5,711 nucleotides of DNA. It comes from Thermoplasmata archaeon. GTDB taxonomy: Archaea; Thermoplasmatota; Thermoplasmata; Thermoplasmatales; Thermoplasmataceae. The notes beneath the pieces are model-generated. The model made no database searches. It was not told where the DNA came from and was given only the letters and a program-made list of their open reading frames with translations. The stretch is from NCBI GenBank assembly GCA_021847855.1, contig JAJZOT010000123.1:1-5711 (forward strand), read 5' to 3'. The translations under genes were made by a program, and so were the position numbers. Shown in pieces: positions 1-5,341 of this stretch. How positions within the stretch are numbered: the first letter of the stretch is position 1; each line of letters begins with the position of its first letter.

Positions 1-72
1 TCCACTTTCAGGAAATTTGCTTCCTATGGATTAATGTTTCACATCACTCATGACCCGAATAGAGATTCCTTC

Positions 73-83
73 TGCCACCTACA
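73..83 (+). repeat. Possible left terminal inverted repeat of a decayed element
   Basis: TGCCACCTACA occurs here and, as its exact reverse complement, at 2387-2397; both copies read inward. The left copy lies about 70-80 bp before a transposase-like start, where the end of an IS would be expected. Similarity inside the two copies beyond the 11-mer is only partial. Whether they are two ends of one element is inference. Confidence 0.35.
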
Positions 84-145
84 ATTCCTTGTTTGATTGC
101 AAACCTGATATTTTGAGCCTTTTACGGAGAGATAAGTTCTTATCC

Positions 146-169
146 ATGTAGGTGTGATATCACCTACAT
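146..169 (+). promoter_or_regulatory. Stem-loop over the transposase ribosome site
   Basis: ATGTAGGTG (146-154) pairs perfectly with CACCTACAT (161-169) around a 6-base loop. The AGGTG inside the left arm is the only Shine-Dalgarno-like sequence before the transposase relic, and the candidate GTG (154) and TTG (169) starts both touch the stem. Many IS elements use such a hairpin to block translation from outside transcripts. A smaller stem, GATAAG-TT-CTTATC (131-144), sits just before it. Confidence 0.45.
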
Positions 170-533
170 TGGCAATAAAGAGGCATAAGAGGGGCAACAG
201 GGTCTATCTCTCCGAATACAGGAACAGGAGGGTGGATGGAAAGGTGAAGAGTGAGTTCATCAGGTACCTTGGCGTTGAGGAGAATGGAGAGATAGCAAAG
301 ACACCTGTGAAGGCAATAGATAAGGTATCCGGCACAGGTTCCACGAGAGCAGGTGGCATTGATCTCCTCTGGGCAGCGGCCTGATCCTGAATTTCACCTA
401 CATGAACGTTTTCAAGATGATCCTTTTTGACTACCTGAACGGTAAGGGCCTTCCTGAGGGATTCGATGAAGCAACGATCAGGGCTTCTTTCAAGAAAAGC
501 AGATATCTTGGATCTGGCGGCACTGGCATATAA
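154..533 (+). pseudogene. Transposase N-terminal remnant, frameshifted and truncated
   Basis: The first frame (GTG at 154, or TTG at 169, to the stop at 382-384) encodes 76 residues. It contains KRGNRVYLSEYRNRR and VKSEFIRYLGV, the style of the N-terminus of IS4/IS1634-type transposases (a Lys/Arg-rich start followed by a RYLG motif). After the TGA at 382 a second frame continues from 381 to a TAA at 531 with coding-like sequence (LNFTYMNVFKMILFDYLNG), which suggests a frameshift near 380. The DDE catalytic core is absent, since these proteins normally run 400-550 residues. A hairpin covers its ribosome site and an IS-end-like repeat lies upstream. The protein is certainly dead; the family assignment is from memory of the motif style and is moderate. 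Confidence 0.55.
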
Positions 534-561
534 CCAGTTCTGTGATGGTGCATGCCAGTGC
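520..561. repeat. 10-bp perfect inverted repeat after the transposase remnant
   Basis: GCACTGGCAT (520-529) pairs perfectly with ATGCCAGTGC (552-561) across a 22-base spacer. It overlaps the end of the transposase relic and is followed at 579-591 by a T-rich stretch, so it could end transcription before the next gene. That role is inferred from position only. Confidence 0.35.
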
Positions 562-632
562 TCCTGGTACCTCAGAATTTCATTTTATTGAATAACCTAA
601 AAAGTTTGAACTGAGGGAATAAGAACGGAATA

Positions 633-643
633 ATATTATAAGA
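633..643 (+). promoter_or_regulatory. Archaeal TATA-like box for the hydrolase gene
   Basis: The A/T-rich ATATTATAAG lies centred about 26 bp before the ATG at 664, the usual distance between an archaeal TATA box and the transcription start. This would make the mRNA leaderless with the ATG at its 5' end. There is no Shine-Dalgarno sequence in front of either candidate start, which agrees. Confidence 0.5.
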
Positions 644-663
644 TATTGAAGTATTCAAAATCG

Positions 664-1596
664 ATGGCAGATGTCGACTTTTCAAGTAAGATGGACGCTG
701 GAGATTTTAACGTAACCTGGATACATGGTTCCCAAAGAAAGAGGGGTATGAGGGATCCTCCAATACAAGTACACTATTATGATCAACACACGGTAATAAT
801 GAGGGAAAGCAAGGATGTCTCATTTGAAGCTCCATTCCTCTACCTTTTTTTTGGTAACAAAAAGGCTTTGCTTGTCGATACGGGTGCAACGGGGGACTCT
901 TCAAAGTTTCCTTTGAGAAGCACTGTGGATGGAATAATGGAAAAGTGGCTTGCAGGAAATCACCATCAGAACTATGAACTTATCATAGTGCATACTCATG
1001 GGCACAATGACCATACTTCAGGAGATGTACAATTTGTAGGCAGGCCAAATACAACAATTGTTTCCAAAGATGTTAACTCCGTTAAAGCGTTCTTTGGAAT
1101 TGGAGAGTGGCCCCAGGGATCCGCAGAGTATGACCTCGGAGGAAGAGTCCTGGATGTTTTTCCGATTCCGGGGCACGATCCCAGATCTATCTCCATCTTT
1201 GACAGGTACTCAGGGTTTCTACTTACCAGTGATACAGTATGTCGGGGCAGGTTGTATATTTCTGATTTTCCATCTTTCCTAGCCAGCCTGGAAAGGCTGG
1301 TGTCATTCTCCAAAGAAAACCATGTCAAACACATAATGGGTAGCCATGTTGAAATGTCCCGGAAACCAAAGCATGATTACCCTGCGACAGCACGGTTCCA
1401 ACCGGATGAGCCACAACTTCAGATGTCCGTGGGGCAGCTGGAGACATTAATGAAAGCTGCAGAAGAAGTAAAGAACAAGCCAGGCGCACACAAATTCAAT
1501 GACTTCATCATCTTTAACGGACCCTGCTATGGGGCAGTGGTAAAGCAGTTGATACGGGGGATCTTCTATAATCTAAAATACAGGCTCAGGAGTTAG
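664..1596 (+). CDS. Metallo-beta-lactamase-fold hydrolase
   Basis: This encodes a 310-residue zinc-dependent hydrolase of the metallo-beta-lactamase (MBL) fold, probably cytoplasmic, as no signal peptide or membrane segment is seen. The zinc-binding motif HxHxDH is complete (HGHNDH, about residues 112-117). The later ligands are also in place: His in PGHD (about 171), Asp in TSD (about 190) and His in GSHVE (about 228). The strand with VDTGA before the motif is typical. The C-terminal 70 residues are an extra region without a motif I recognise. A TTG at 646 would add six residues, but the TATA-like box at 633-643 puts the leaderless start at ATG 664. The substrate is unknown: lactonase, glyoxalase-II-like and other MBL activities cannot be told apart. 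It appears intact and is the only whole gene among relics, perhaps cargo of the decayed element around it. Confidence 0.92.
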   Translation: MADVDFSSKMDAGDFNVTWIHGSQRKRGMRDPPIQVHYYDQHTVIMRESKDVSFEAPFLYLFFGNKKALLVDTGATGDSSKFPLRSTVDGIMEKWLAGNHHQNYELIIVHTHGHNDHTSGDVQFVGRPNTTIVSKDVNSVKAFFGIGEWPQGSAEYDLGGRVLDVFPIPGHDPRSISIFDRYSGFLLTSDTVCRGRLYISDFPSFLASLERLVSFSKENHVKHIMGSHVEMSRKPKHDYPATARFQPDEPQLQMSVGQLETLMKAAEEVKNKPGAHKFNDFIIFNGPCYGAVVKQLIRGIFYNLKYRLRS

Positions 1597-1620
1597 CCTG
1601 ATTCGGGGTCTCATAATTTG

Positions 1621-1664
1621 CGCGATAATAGTTATTGAAGAATTTTCCAAGAAAGGTTATCGCG
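1621..1664. repeat. 8-bp inverted repeat between convergent genes
   Basis: CGCGATAA (1621-1628) is exactly inverted as TTATCGCG (1657-1664) with 28 bases between. It begins 25 bp past the hydrolase stop and overlaps the end of the convergent NYN-like relic, so it might act as a two-way transcription end. It lacks a clean U-tract and the role is a guess. Confidence 0.3.
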
Positions 1665-2003
1665 AAAGAAAGCCCGGTACCTCCCTAGGCTCCCATGATC
1701 CGTCAATGTGCCTAAAATAACCGACTTCGTAGTTCTGCATATTATCTTAAACGCCATGAATGGTCTCATCGGGATCATTATGCTCTAGCCTTCACCAAAA
1801 AGATCAAGTTCTCCATGATTCGGGTAATGAACGAGATCCTTCGATCTCTTGTTCAAATCCTGTAAAATCTCGACATCCAAGATTCTCAGATCATTGCCAA
1901 TACAGGCAAAAACTGTGTTTCAAGTTCGGGACAGGTTGGGCCCATCTACAGCTAGCAGAACCGGATAGGGACAGAATCTGGTTATTGGCAATCTTCTCTC
2001 CAT
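1632..2003 (-). pseudogene. NYN (PIN-like nuclease) domain relic with two nonsense codons
   Basis: Reading from an ATG at 2003 down to a TAA at 1632 gives 124 codons in one frame, interrupted only by a TGA (1922-1920, codon 28) and a TAG (1787-1785, codon 73). The translation is strongly protein-like. VLLAVDGPNL (about residues 15-24) resembles the DGxN first strand of NYN domains. After the first stop come NDLRILDVEILQDLNKRSKD and VHYPNHGE. After the second, KSVILGTLTDHG (93-104) and YRAFFRDNLSWKILQ (109-123) resemble the last strands of the NYN/LabA fold, where the nuclease acidic residues and the final helix lie. NYN proteins are usually 150-200 residues and act as metal-dependent RNases. 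The absence of any frameshift over 372 bases suggests recent death. The family call is by eye. Confidence 0.45.
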
Positions 2004-2214
2004 GCGGTAACTTAGAACCCATCAGTTGATTGGCGGAAAAAAAGTTACCGCTATGCATATCAGGACTCGCCGAGATATTGTTTGCACCTGTGGAATTGAC
2101 ATCCATGAAGTTAAATTCTATGTTTTCATAAACTGGCCTGGATAGCCCGAGGAGAGTAAAATTTAAGTCAAAGTTAAACGGATGGTCCGGTTTAATGCCA
2201 TAGAAATCTGGCAT
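1891..2214 (-). other. Doubtful ORF or fragment, possible extracytoplasmic-type sequence
   Basis: The minus frame is open from 2244, just after a TGA, to 1891, with the first ATG at 2214. Its first 70 residues are rich in Asn, Phe and Ser (NFDLNFTLLG, NSTGANNISASPDMHSGNFF), a composition seen in surface or secreted archaeal proteins. The last third overlaps the NYN-like relic in another frame and is probably not coding. No start signals or domain are visible, and the plus strand here also holds a short coding-like stretch, so the choice of strand is uncertain. If real, it is a fragment of unknown function. Confidence 0.25.
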
Positions 2215-2296
2215 TGCCGCGTCGGTGAATGTAAAATCAGTAGGTCATGAAAATAAACGCTTTGCAATATGTTAAAACTCAATATTTTGTAATATA

Positions 2297-2320
2297 AGCC
2301 ACTGGAGGAATTTGAACCCC
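2297..2320 (-). repeat. tRNA-Thr 3'-end-like fragment (possible attachment-site relic)
   Basis: Read on the minus strand, this 24-base piece consists of GGGGTTCAAAT followed by TCCTCCAGTGGCT. From memory this is the T-arm, 3' acceptor strand (CAGTGGC) and discriminator U typical of threonine tRNAs, with one main deviation: T instead of C directly after the T-loop. No D-arm, anticodon arm or matching 5' acceptor strand precedes it, so it is not a working tRNA. Archaeal integrative elements often recombine into tRNA 3' ends and leave such fragments. The same bases on the plus strand also read as a short coding-like stretch, so chance is possible. Confidence 0.35.
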
Positions 2321-2386
2321 AGAGCTGTTGATTGGCTATGGGAAGCTGTTCAATGAAAAAACCGGAACGAAATAAATACAGGATTC

Positions 2387-2397
2387 TGTAGGTGGCA
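2387..2397 (-). repeat. Possible right terminal inverted repeat
   Basis: TGTAGGTGGCA is the exact reverse complement of the 11-mer at 73-83. Just inside it, on the plus strand, a short frame (2328-2375) reads LIGYGKLFNEKTGTK and stops 11 bases before the repeat, where the 3' end of a transposase gene would be expected. Together the two repeats enclose 73-2397. The pairing is suggestive only. Confidence 0.33.
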
Positions 2398-2478
2398 CAT
2401 CGAGCGCCATTCAGGTCATGACAGGTGCAGCCTCATCGTTAAACACATGGAGGTGTTTCTTCATGCAGGCATACCCAG

Positions 2479-2739
2479 TCATATCAGGATAGCCGCCAGA
2501 ATTATCATGGAGAGGTACCGCAGGAGGGAGACAATGCTTTTTGCCAACAACGCTGAACATACCATTCCGAGGGCAAACCCGATAAGTTCACCCGGCGAGT
2601 CCCGATGTCCTGCTGCGTTCTCTTTCCGATCCGGGCTGCGATCCAGTTCCGTTTTAGCTGAACTGTGTATGAGATATAATCCATGTGCACAATCGGACGT
2701 AAAAGTATTAGACCTTAATTGGACTGATTCTTTGAGGAC
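2479..2739 (-). pseudogene. C-terminal fragment of a membrane protein
   Basis: A minus-strand frame is open from 2739 (after a TAA) to the TGA at 2481-2479, with no plausible start codon before the hydrophobic region, so only a C-terminal piece remains. It reads as a charged stretch (TELDRSPDRKENAAGHRDSP) followed by a long hydrophobic region, ELIGFALGMVCSALLAKSIV then SLLRYLSMIILAAILI and the stop. This looks like the last one or two transmembrane helices of an integral membrane protein; a permease is possible but cannot be shown. The segment has a higher G+C content than the genes to its right. Its upstream edge touches the start of the plus-strand Asn-rich ORF, suggesting loss of the front half at that junction. 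Confidence 0.45.
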
Positions 2740-2741
2740 TT

Positions 2742-2894
2742 ATGGTTGAAGAAAGAAAGCGTTCTCCAAACGACCAGAGGCCAGTTGTATTCAACCCAAC
2801 ATCGGGAAACTGCAAGGGAGTTGTCGACAACAGGAACAATCAGATAAATCAGAACAATCCAACATACAAACATCCTAAAAGCAGGGAAAGGTGA
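2742..2894 (+). CDS. Small Asn-rich protein, first of a two-gene unit
   Basis: This 50-residue, very hydrophilic ORF starts at ATG 2742, five bases after a GAGG ribosome-site match (2734-2737). It reads MVEERKRSPNDQRP, then VFNPTSGNCKGVVDNRNNQI, then NQNNPTYKHPKSRER. The second half has two Asn-centred blocks (DNRNNQ, NQNNPTYK) resembling the DNRxNQxNPNNPAY pattern I recall from small hypothetical proteins. No enzymatic domain is visible. Its stop codon lies inside the ribosome site of the following gene, so the two are very likely co-transcribed and perhaps translationally coupled. That arrangement, the ribosome site and the composition are the reasons to call it. Function is unknown; a partner or antidote for the next protein is only a guess. 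Confidence 0.55.
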   Translation: MVEERKRSPNDQRPVVFNPTSGNCKGVVDNRNNQINQNNPTYKHPKSRER

Positions 2895-2895
2895 T
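2888..2895 (+). promoter_or_regulatory. Strong ribosome binding site across the upstream stop codon
   Basis: AGGTGAT matches the archaeal 16S anti-Shine-Dalgarno almost perfectly. It ends 5 bases before the TTG at 2901 and 8 before the TTG at 2904, and contains the TGA stop of the Asn-rich ORF (2892-2894). This favours a TTG start over the later ATG at 2928 and suggests translational coupling. Confidence 0.6.
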
Positions 2896-2900
2896 GCGCA

Positions 2901-3470
2901 TTGTTGCAGTTAGACTCAGTTGAGATAATGTCAAGGATCAGCAAAAAGATTAAAAAAGACGAAAGTTGGTTTCGGATAGATAAGGACAACCCCCCTGATA
3001 CCGTAGAAAAGGCAAACAATTTTATCGATCTCACAGAAGACATAGAAGGACTGGGGTATGAATATGCTGGCACCTGCACTAGCGAAAACGCGTCTACCCC
3101 GAAGGAAGTTAAGGGAAAGATCGAGAGGATAATTCAGAGCGTTCCGGTAAACAAACATTTCAACGTATATTGCAGCTTCCATAAGAAAGAGTTAGAGCCT
3201 ACAGGTCTGTTTGGCATAGAGTATTGGGGTTTTGCGTTTATTATCGGTACCGATTGGCCGAATGACAAGATTATGATTAGGATGGTTCTTCAGCCAAGCG
3301 AGGATAAGCAGCAAATCGACAGTACTGCTAAAAAATATGGTCTTCAATGGTTTGGAGATGTAGACCAGCCCATACCATACAGGATAGTGACTCCAACGAA
3401 GAAAACGTTCTTTGATTTTGCAAGGGACACGTTTAATTTCTTCACAGAACTTGGCATAGGTAGGGTTTAG
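2901..3470 (+). CDS. Hypothetical protein, second of a two-gene unit
   Basis: This encodes a 189-residue soluble protein (180 if it starts at ATG 2928) that I do not recognise. The TTG start at 2901 is chosen because of the near-perfect ribosome site at 2888-2895. The N-terminal third is charged and helical (SRISKKIKKDESWFRIDKD). The middle has KHFNVYCSFHKKELEPTG and FGIEYWGFAFIIGTDWPNDK, which looks like a compact alpha/beta core rich in aromatic residues. The C-terminus ends in KKTFFDFARDTFNFFTELGI. No signal peptide, membrane helix, metal-binding cluster or nucleotide-binding loop is visible. It follows the small Asn-rich ORF directly and probably works with it. The HEPN gene 250 bp downstream has its own ribosome site, so a shared function is speculative. 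The frame appears intact. Confidence 0.8.
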   Translation: MLQLDSVEIMSRISKKIKKDESWFRIDKDNPPDTVEKANNFIDLTEDIEGLGYEYAGTCTSENASTPKEVKGKIERIIQSVPVNKHFNVYCSFHKKELEPTGLFGIEYWGFAFIIGTDWPNDKIMIRMVLQPSEDKQQIDSTAKKYGLQWFGDVDQPIPYRIVTPTKKTFFDFARDTFNFFTELGIGRV

Positions 3471-3639
3471 TCTCCGTGACGGATCGGATAAAACACATGC
3501 GCTTCCGGATCTGTGTCGTCAAAATCATCAATGCTCCATAAAGGTGATTGATAGGTCCGGTCGCAATGAAAGAACGTCTTAATAGTCCCAATGTCACTGC
3601 TTCAGGCTTACTTTCTATGAATTGTGCTGCACTAGATTG
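3467..3639 (-). pseudogene. Frameshifted 3' remnant of an unknown gene, antisense to its neighbours
   Basis: On the minus strand a frame from 3601 to a TAA at 3469-3467 reads convincingly as a protein C-terminus: TIKTFFHCDRTYQSPLWSID, then DFDDTDPEAHVFYPIRHGD and stop. It is preceded by a TGA. A neighbouring frame upstream (from 3639) reads QSSAAQFIESKPEAV, so one frameshift near 3595 would join them. An ATG at 3660 begins the same upstream frame but meets a TAA after six codons. I do not recognise the family. The stop codon overlaps the end of the convergent 189-residue gene by a few bases. This explains most of the otherwise empty 255-bp gap, with moderate certainty. Confidence 0.4.
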
Positions 3640-3693
3640 TTAACAGAAATCTTTTTGCATCTCTACTGATGTTAGATTCAGTTTACAGGAAAA

Positions 3694-3726
3694 ATGATGA
3701 GAGAATACGTTGAGGTGTGGATGTGA
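3694..3726 (+). CDS. Possible leader peptide overlapping the HEPN start
   Basis: ATG at 3694 opens a ten-residue frame (MMREYVEVWM) whose TGA (3724-3726) shares its last base with the ATG of the HEPN gene. Its codons contain that gene's ribosome site. Such an overlap could couple translation, but an ORF this short can easily arise by chance. Confidence 0.2.
   Translation: MMREYVEVWM
3712..3717 (+). promoter_or_regulatory. Ribosome binding site deciding the HEPN gene start
   Basis: GAGGTG ends 8 bases before ATG 3726. The longest frame would start at GTG 3717, but that codon begins within this site, so ATG 3726 (or GTG 3723) is the better start. Confidence 0.6.
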
Positions 3727-4613
3727 TGCTCGACCATATGACTCCTGGGGTTGTATATATGGGATTTCTCTCGAATTGCGATGATTCAATACTCAGGTAT
3801 CAACTTGGCAATGATTTTATTACGAATTCGCTTGAACATGACAAAGGGCTTGAACTGTTGAAACTAATAAACAGAAGCCACGAAGATATTGAGGTCTACA
3901 AAAAGTATCTGGGTAAAGGTATTATGAATGATCCTTCTAAGCCATTTTACGTAATTGTCAAAAAAATCAACCCAGAAATAGTGGTTAGCAGCCCCATTAG
4001 TATGGAGGAAATCCAGAAGTTTCACAGATATTCGTTTGAGCTGCAAAATGAAGGCGCAACTTTTGTACGCGATAAACTCAGACTCATGAGACTTTTTACG
4101 GAAGGCAACATCGTTTCACCTTTGCAGATCACGTATATAGACTTGAACCCCCCAATCCAACTAGCTTCAAGTTTCAGCCTAAACGTTGTTGAGCATGAAA
4201 AATACCATTTGGATGAAAGTAAAATCGATATCCTTTCTAAATTTATCGAAGGAAATGCACTTCCATTTAAAGACAAGTCGCTCAATCTTGCCTTTGAAAG
4301 TTTTGAGCTTTCTTATGATGTAAGCAACACTGGATTCGCACTTGTTTCATGCATAACGGCTATGGAGTGCTTGCTGGGTGACAAAGGTTCGGGAATATCA
4401 TGTAAAATTGCAAGAAATATGGCAATTCTTCTGGGTGATGACGGGAAACCCTCAAAAGACATTTTTGATAGAGTCAAGAAACTTTACAAGAAGAGGTCAA
4501 GATTTATACATGAAAGGGACAACAGAATCACTATTGATGACGTGAAGGTAGGAAGGAATCTTGTTAGGAGCGCTATAATAAATTGCTTACGAGCTGGCAT
4601 ACCCAAAACTTAA
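3726..4613 (+). CDS. ApeA-like HEPN-domain protein (putative RNase)
   Basis: This 295-residue protein carries a C-terminal HEPN domain of the ApeA-like type. From about residue 185 to the end the pattern fits that family: LAFESFELSY, then TGFALVSCITAMECLLGD, a helix with SCKIARNMAILLGDD, then FDRVKKLYKKRSRFIHERD. The RSRFIH segment (Arg about 257, His about 262) is the R-x4-H RNase motif of active HEPN proteins. The following helix (VKVGRNLVRSAIINCLR) closes the bundle. The first 180 residues have no domain I recognise and probably sense a trigger or carry specificity. HEPN proteins cut RNA, often tRNA, in toxin-antitoxin and abortive-infection systems; ApeA is an anti-phage protein of this class. 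No antitoxin is obvious nearby, which fits the self-contained single-gene ApeA layout. The domain call is strong and the defence role inferred. Confidence 0.8.
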   Translation: MLDHMTPGVVYMGFLSNCDDSILRYQLGNDFITNSLEHDKGLELLKLINRSHEDIEVYKKYLGKGIMNDPSKPFYVIVKKINPEIVVSSPISMEEIQKFHRYSFELQNEGATFVRDKLRLMRLFTEGNIVSPLQITYIDLNPPIQLASSFSLNVVEHEKYHLDESKIDILSKFIEGNALPFKDKSLNLAFESFELSYDVSNTGFALVSCITAMECLLGDKGSGISCKIARNMAILLGDDGKPSKDIFDRVKKLYKKRSRFIHERDNRITIDDVKVGRNLVRSAIINCLRAGIPKT

Positions 4614-4630
4614 CTCAATGGGATACAACG

Positions 4631-4764
4631 AAGTACGTAATTGGTAGAATTCCGTGCAGGTGGCTCTAGGTGGAGCTGAACCCAGCGAATTTCTGAAACT
4701 TTACTCGATGGTATTCAATTTTGTCGAGTTAGATTTCACATTTTACGGAATCCTGGATGCTAAG
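4631..4764 (+). pseudogene. DUF72 (YecE-like) N-terminal fragment cut off at an IS
   Basis: From GTG 4654 the frame reads GGAEPSEFLKLYS, then MVFNFVELDFTFYGILDAK. This matches the DUF72 N-terminal pattern in which a YSxxFNxVE strand is followed by STFY. Here Asp-Phe replaces the usual Asn/Asp-Ser before TFY. A preceding frame (4631 on) reads KYVIG, like the usual first strand, so an early frameshift is also likely. The coding match ends exactly where the IS inverted repeat begins (4765), and the frame beyond belongs to the IS. DUF72 proteins are TIM-barrel proteins of about 240-280 residues with unclear function. Only the first 40-odd remain and I did not find the rest beyond 5354. Confidence 0.55.
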
Positions 4765-4777
4765 TGTGTTGCACAAC
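4765..4777 (+). repeat. Terminal inverted repeat, 3' end of the IS relic
   Basis: TGTGTTGCACAAC pairs with the copy at 5342-5354 with two mismatches. It abuts the transposase stop codon at 4779-4777. Confidence 0.55.
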
Positions 4778-5324
4778 TATCCGTATGTCTTGGTGTTATT
4801 TCTCATTATATTGTAATAGAGCACCTTCAGGCGAACTACATGGATCATGTAATCTGTTCTTTCCGCCCTGATGATCTCGCCCATGACTCTCTTGAAGCCT
4901 GAGAAATATATCTCTGCAGTCCATCTATTTCTATATCCATAGATATTTTTCCACTGATCCTCTCCCAGCTTCCTGATCTCCCTTATTCTTCTGAATGTTG
5001 ACGTGCAGGAGATTCCCGGAATTCTAGGAATCTCCTGGAATATCCTCATGTAAGATTCAAGGTATCTGAAAGAAGCATTGAAAACGGCTCTATCCTCGCC
5101 AGGATCTCAATGATCTTATCCGGAAGAATAAAGGGTCTTACTCTCTTTCCCCTCTTCTGTTTCTTATGTTCATGCCTGTAATTCTCCATATCCTTCAGAT
5201 CAAGGATATCCTTCATGCGTCTGACAAACGATTCGTTGTACAGGGGCCATATTTTTTTATTACTGTTCTTTCCATAAACCTTTGGATTGTTGTCTTGCAC
5301 AAACAACACCCATATTGTTTTCAA
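4777..5324 (-). pseudogene. Transposase pseudogene (IS5-type DDE), frameshift plus internal deletion
   Basis: The N-terminal part (ATG 5324) reads KKIWPLYNESFVRRMKDILD and KRGKRVRPFILPDKIIEILA, the opening of IS5-type transposases common in acidophilic archaea. Near 5091 one missing base, most simply an A in ATAAGAGCC, throws it out of frame into a stop at 5046. The next frame carries on correctly as RAVFNASFRYLESYMRIFQE, then STFRRIREIRKLGEDQWKNI. The text then jumps straight to the end of the catalytic domain, YRNRWTAEIYFSGFKRVMGE, whose Glu is the third DDE residue. It closes with HVVRLKVLYYNIMRN. Roughly 150 residues with both catalytic Asp residues are missing at about the RREI/KLGEDQW junction, so the product is inactive. 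Confidence 0.8.
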
Positions 5325-5341
5325 GAAGAATTATTGCATTG

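Noticed and set aside
1829..1854. Hairpin GAAC-GAGATC-CTTC-GATCTC-TT-GTTC, considered as an RNA element.
   Set aside because: It falls within codons of the NYN-like relic and has no other supporting signal, so chance pairing is the simplest reading.
1849..1862. TTGTTCAAATCCTG looked like a second tRNA T-arm on the plus strand.
   Set aside because: The five bases on each side of the loop do not pair and no acceptor strand follows; it also lies inside the coding-like NYN relic on the minus strand.
1754..1863. Plus-strand reading (YALAFTKKIKFSMIRVMNEI) that looks like a transposase tail.
   Set aside because: The opposite strand is open for 372 bases with motifs of a known fold, so the plus reading is more likely its mirror.
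2441..2458. AAACAC/GTGTTT stem-loop as a terminator for the minus-strand membrane fragment.
   Set aside because: The stem is only 6 bp and no T-run follows on the minus strand.
2447..2749. A 100-codon plus-strand ORF over the membrane-protein relic.
   Set aside because: Its translation has no domain-like pattern, while the minus frame gives clean hydrophobic helices ending in a stop; it also overlaps the start of the Asn-rich ORF.
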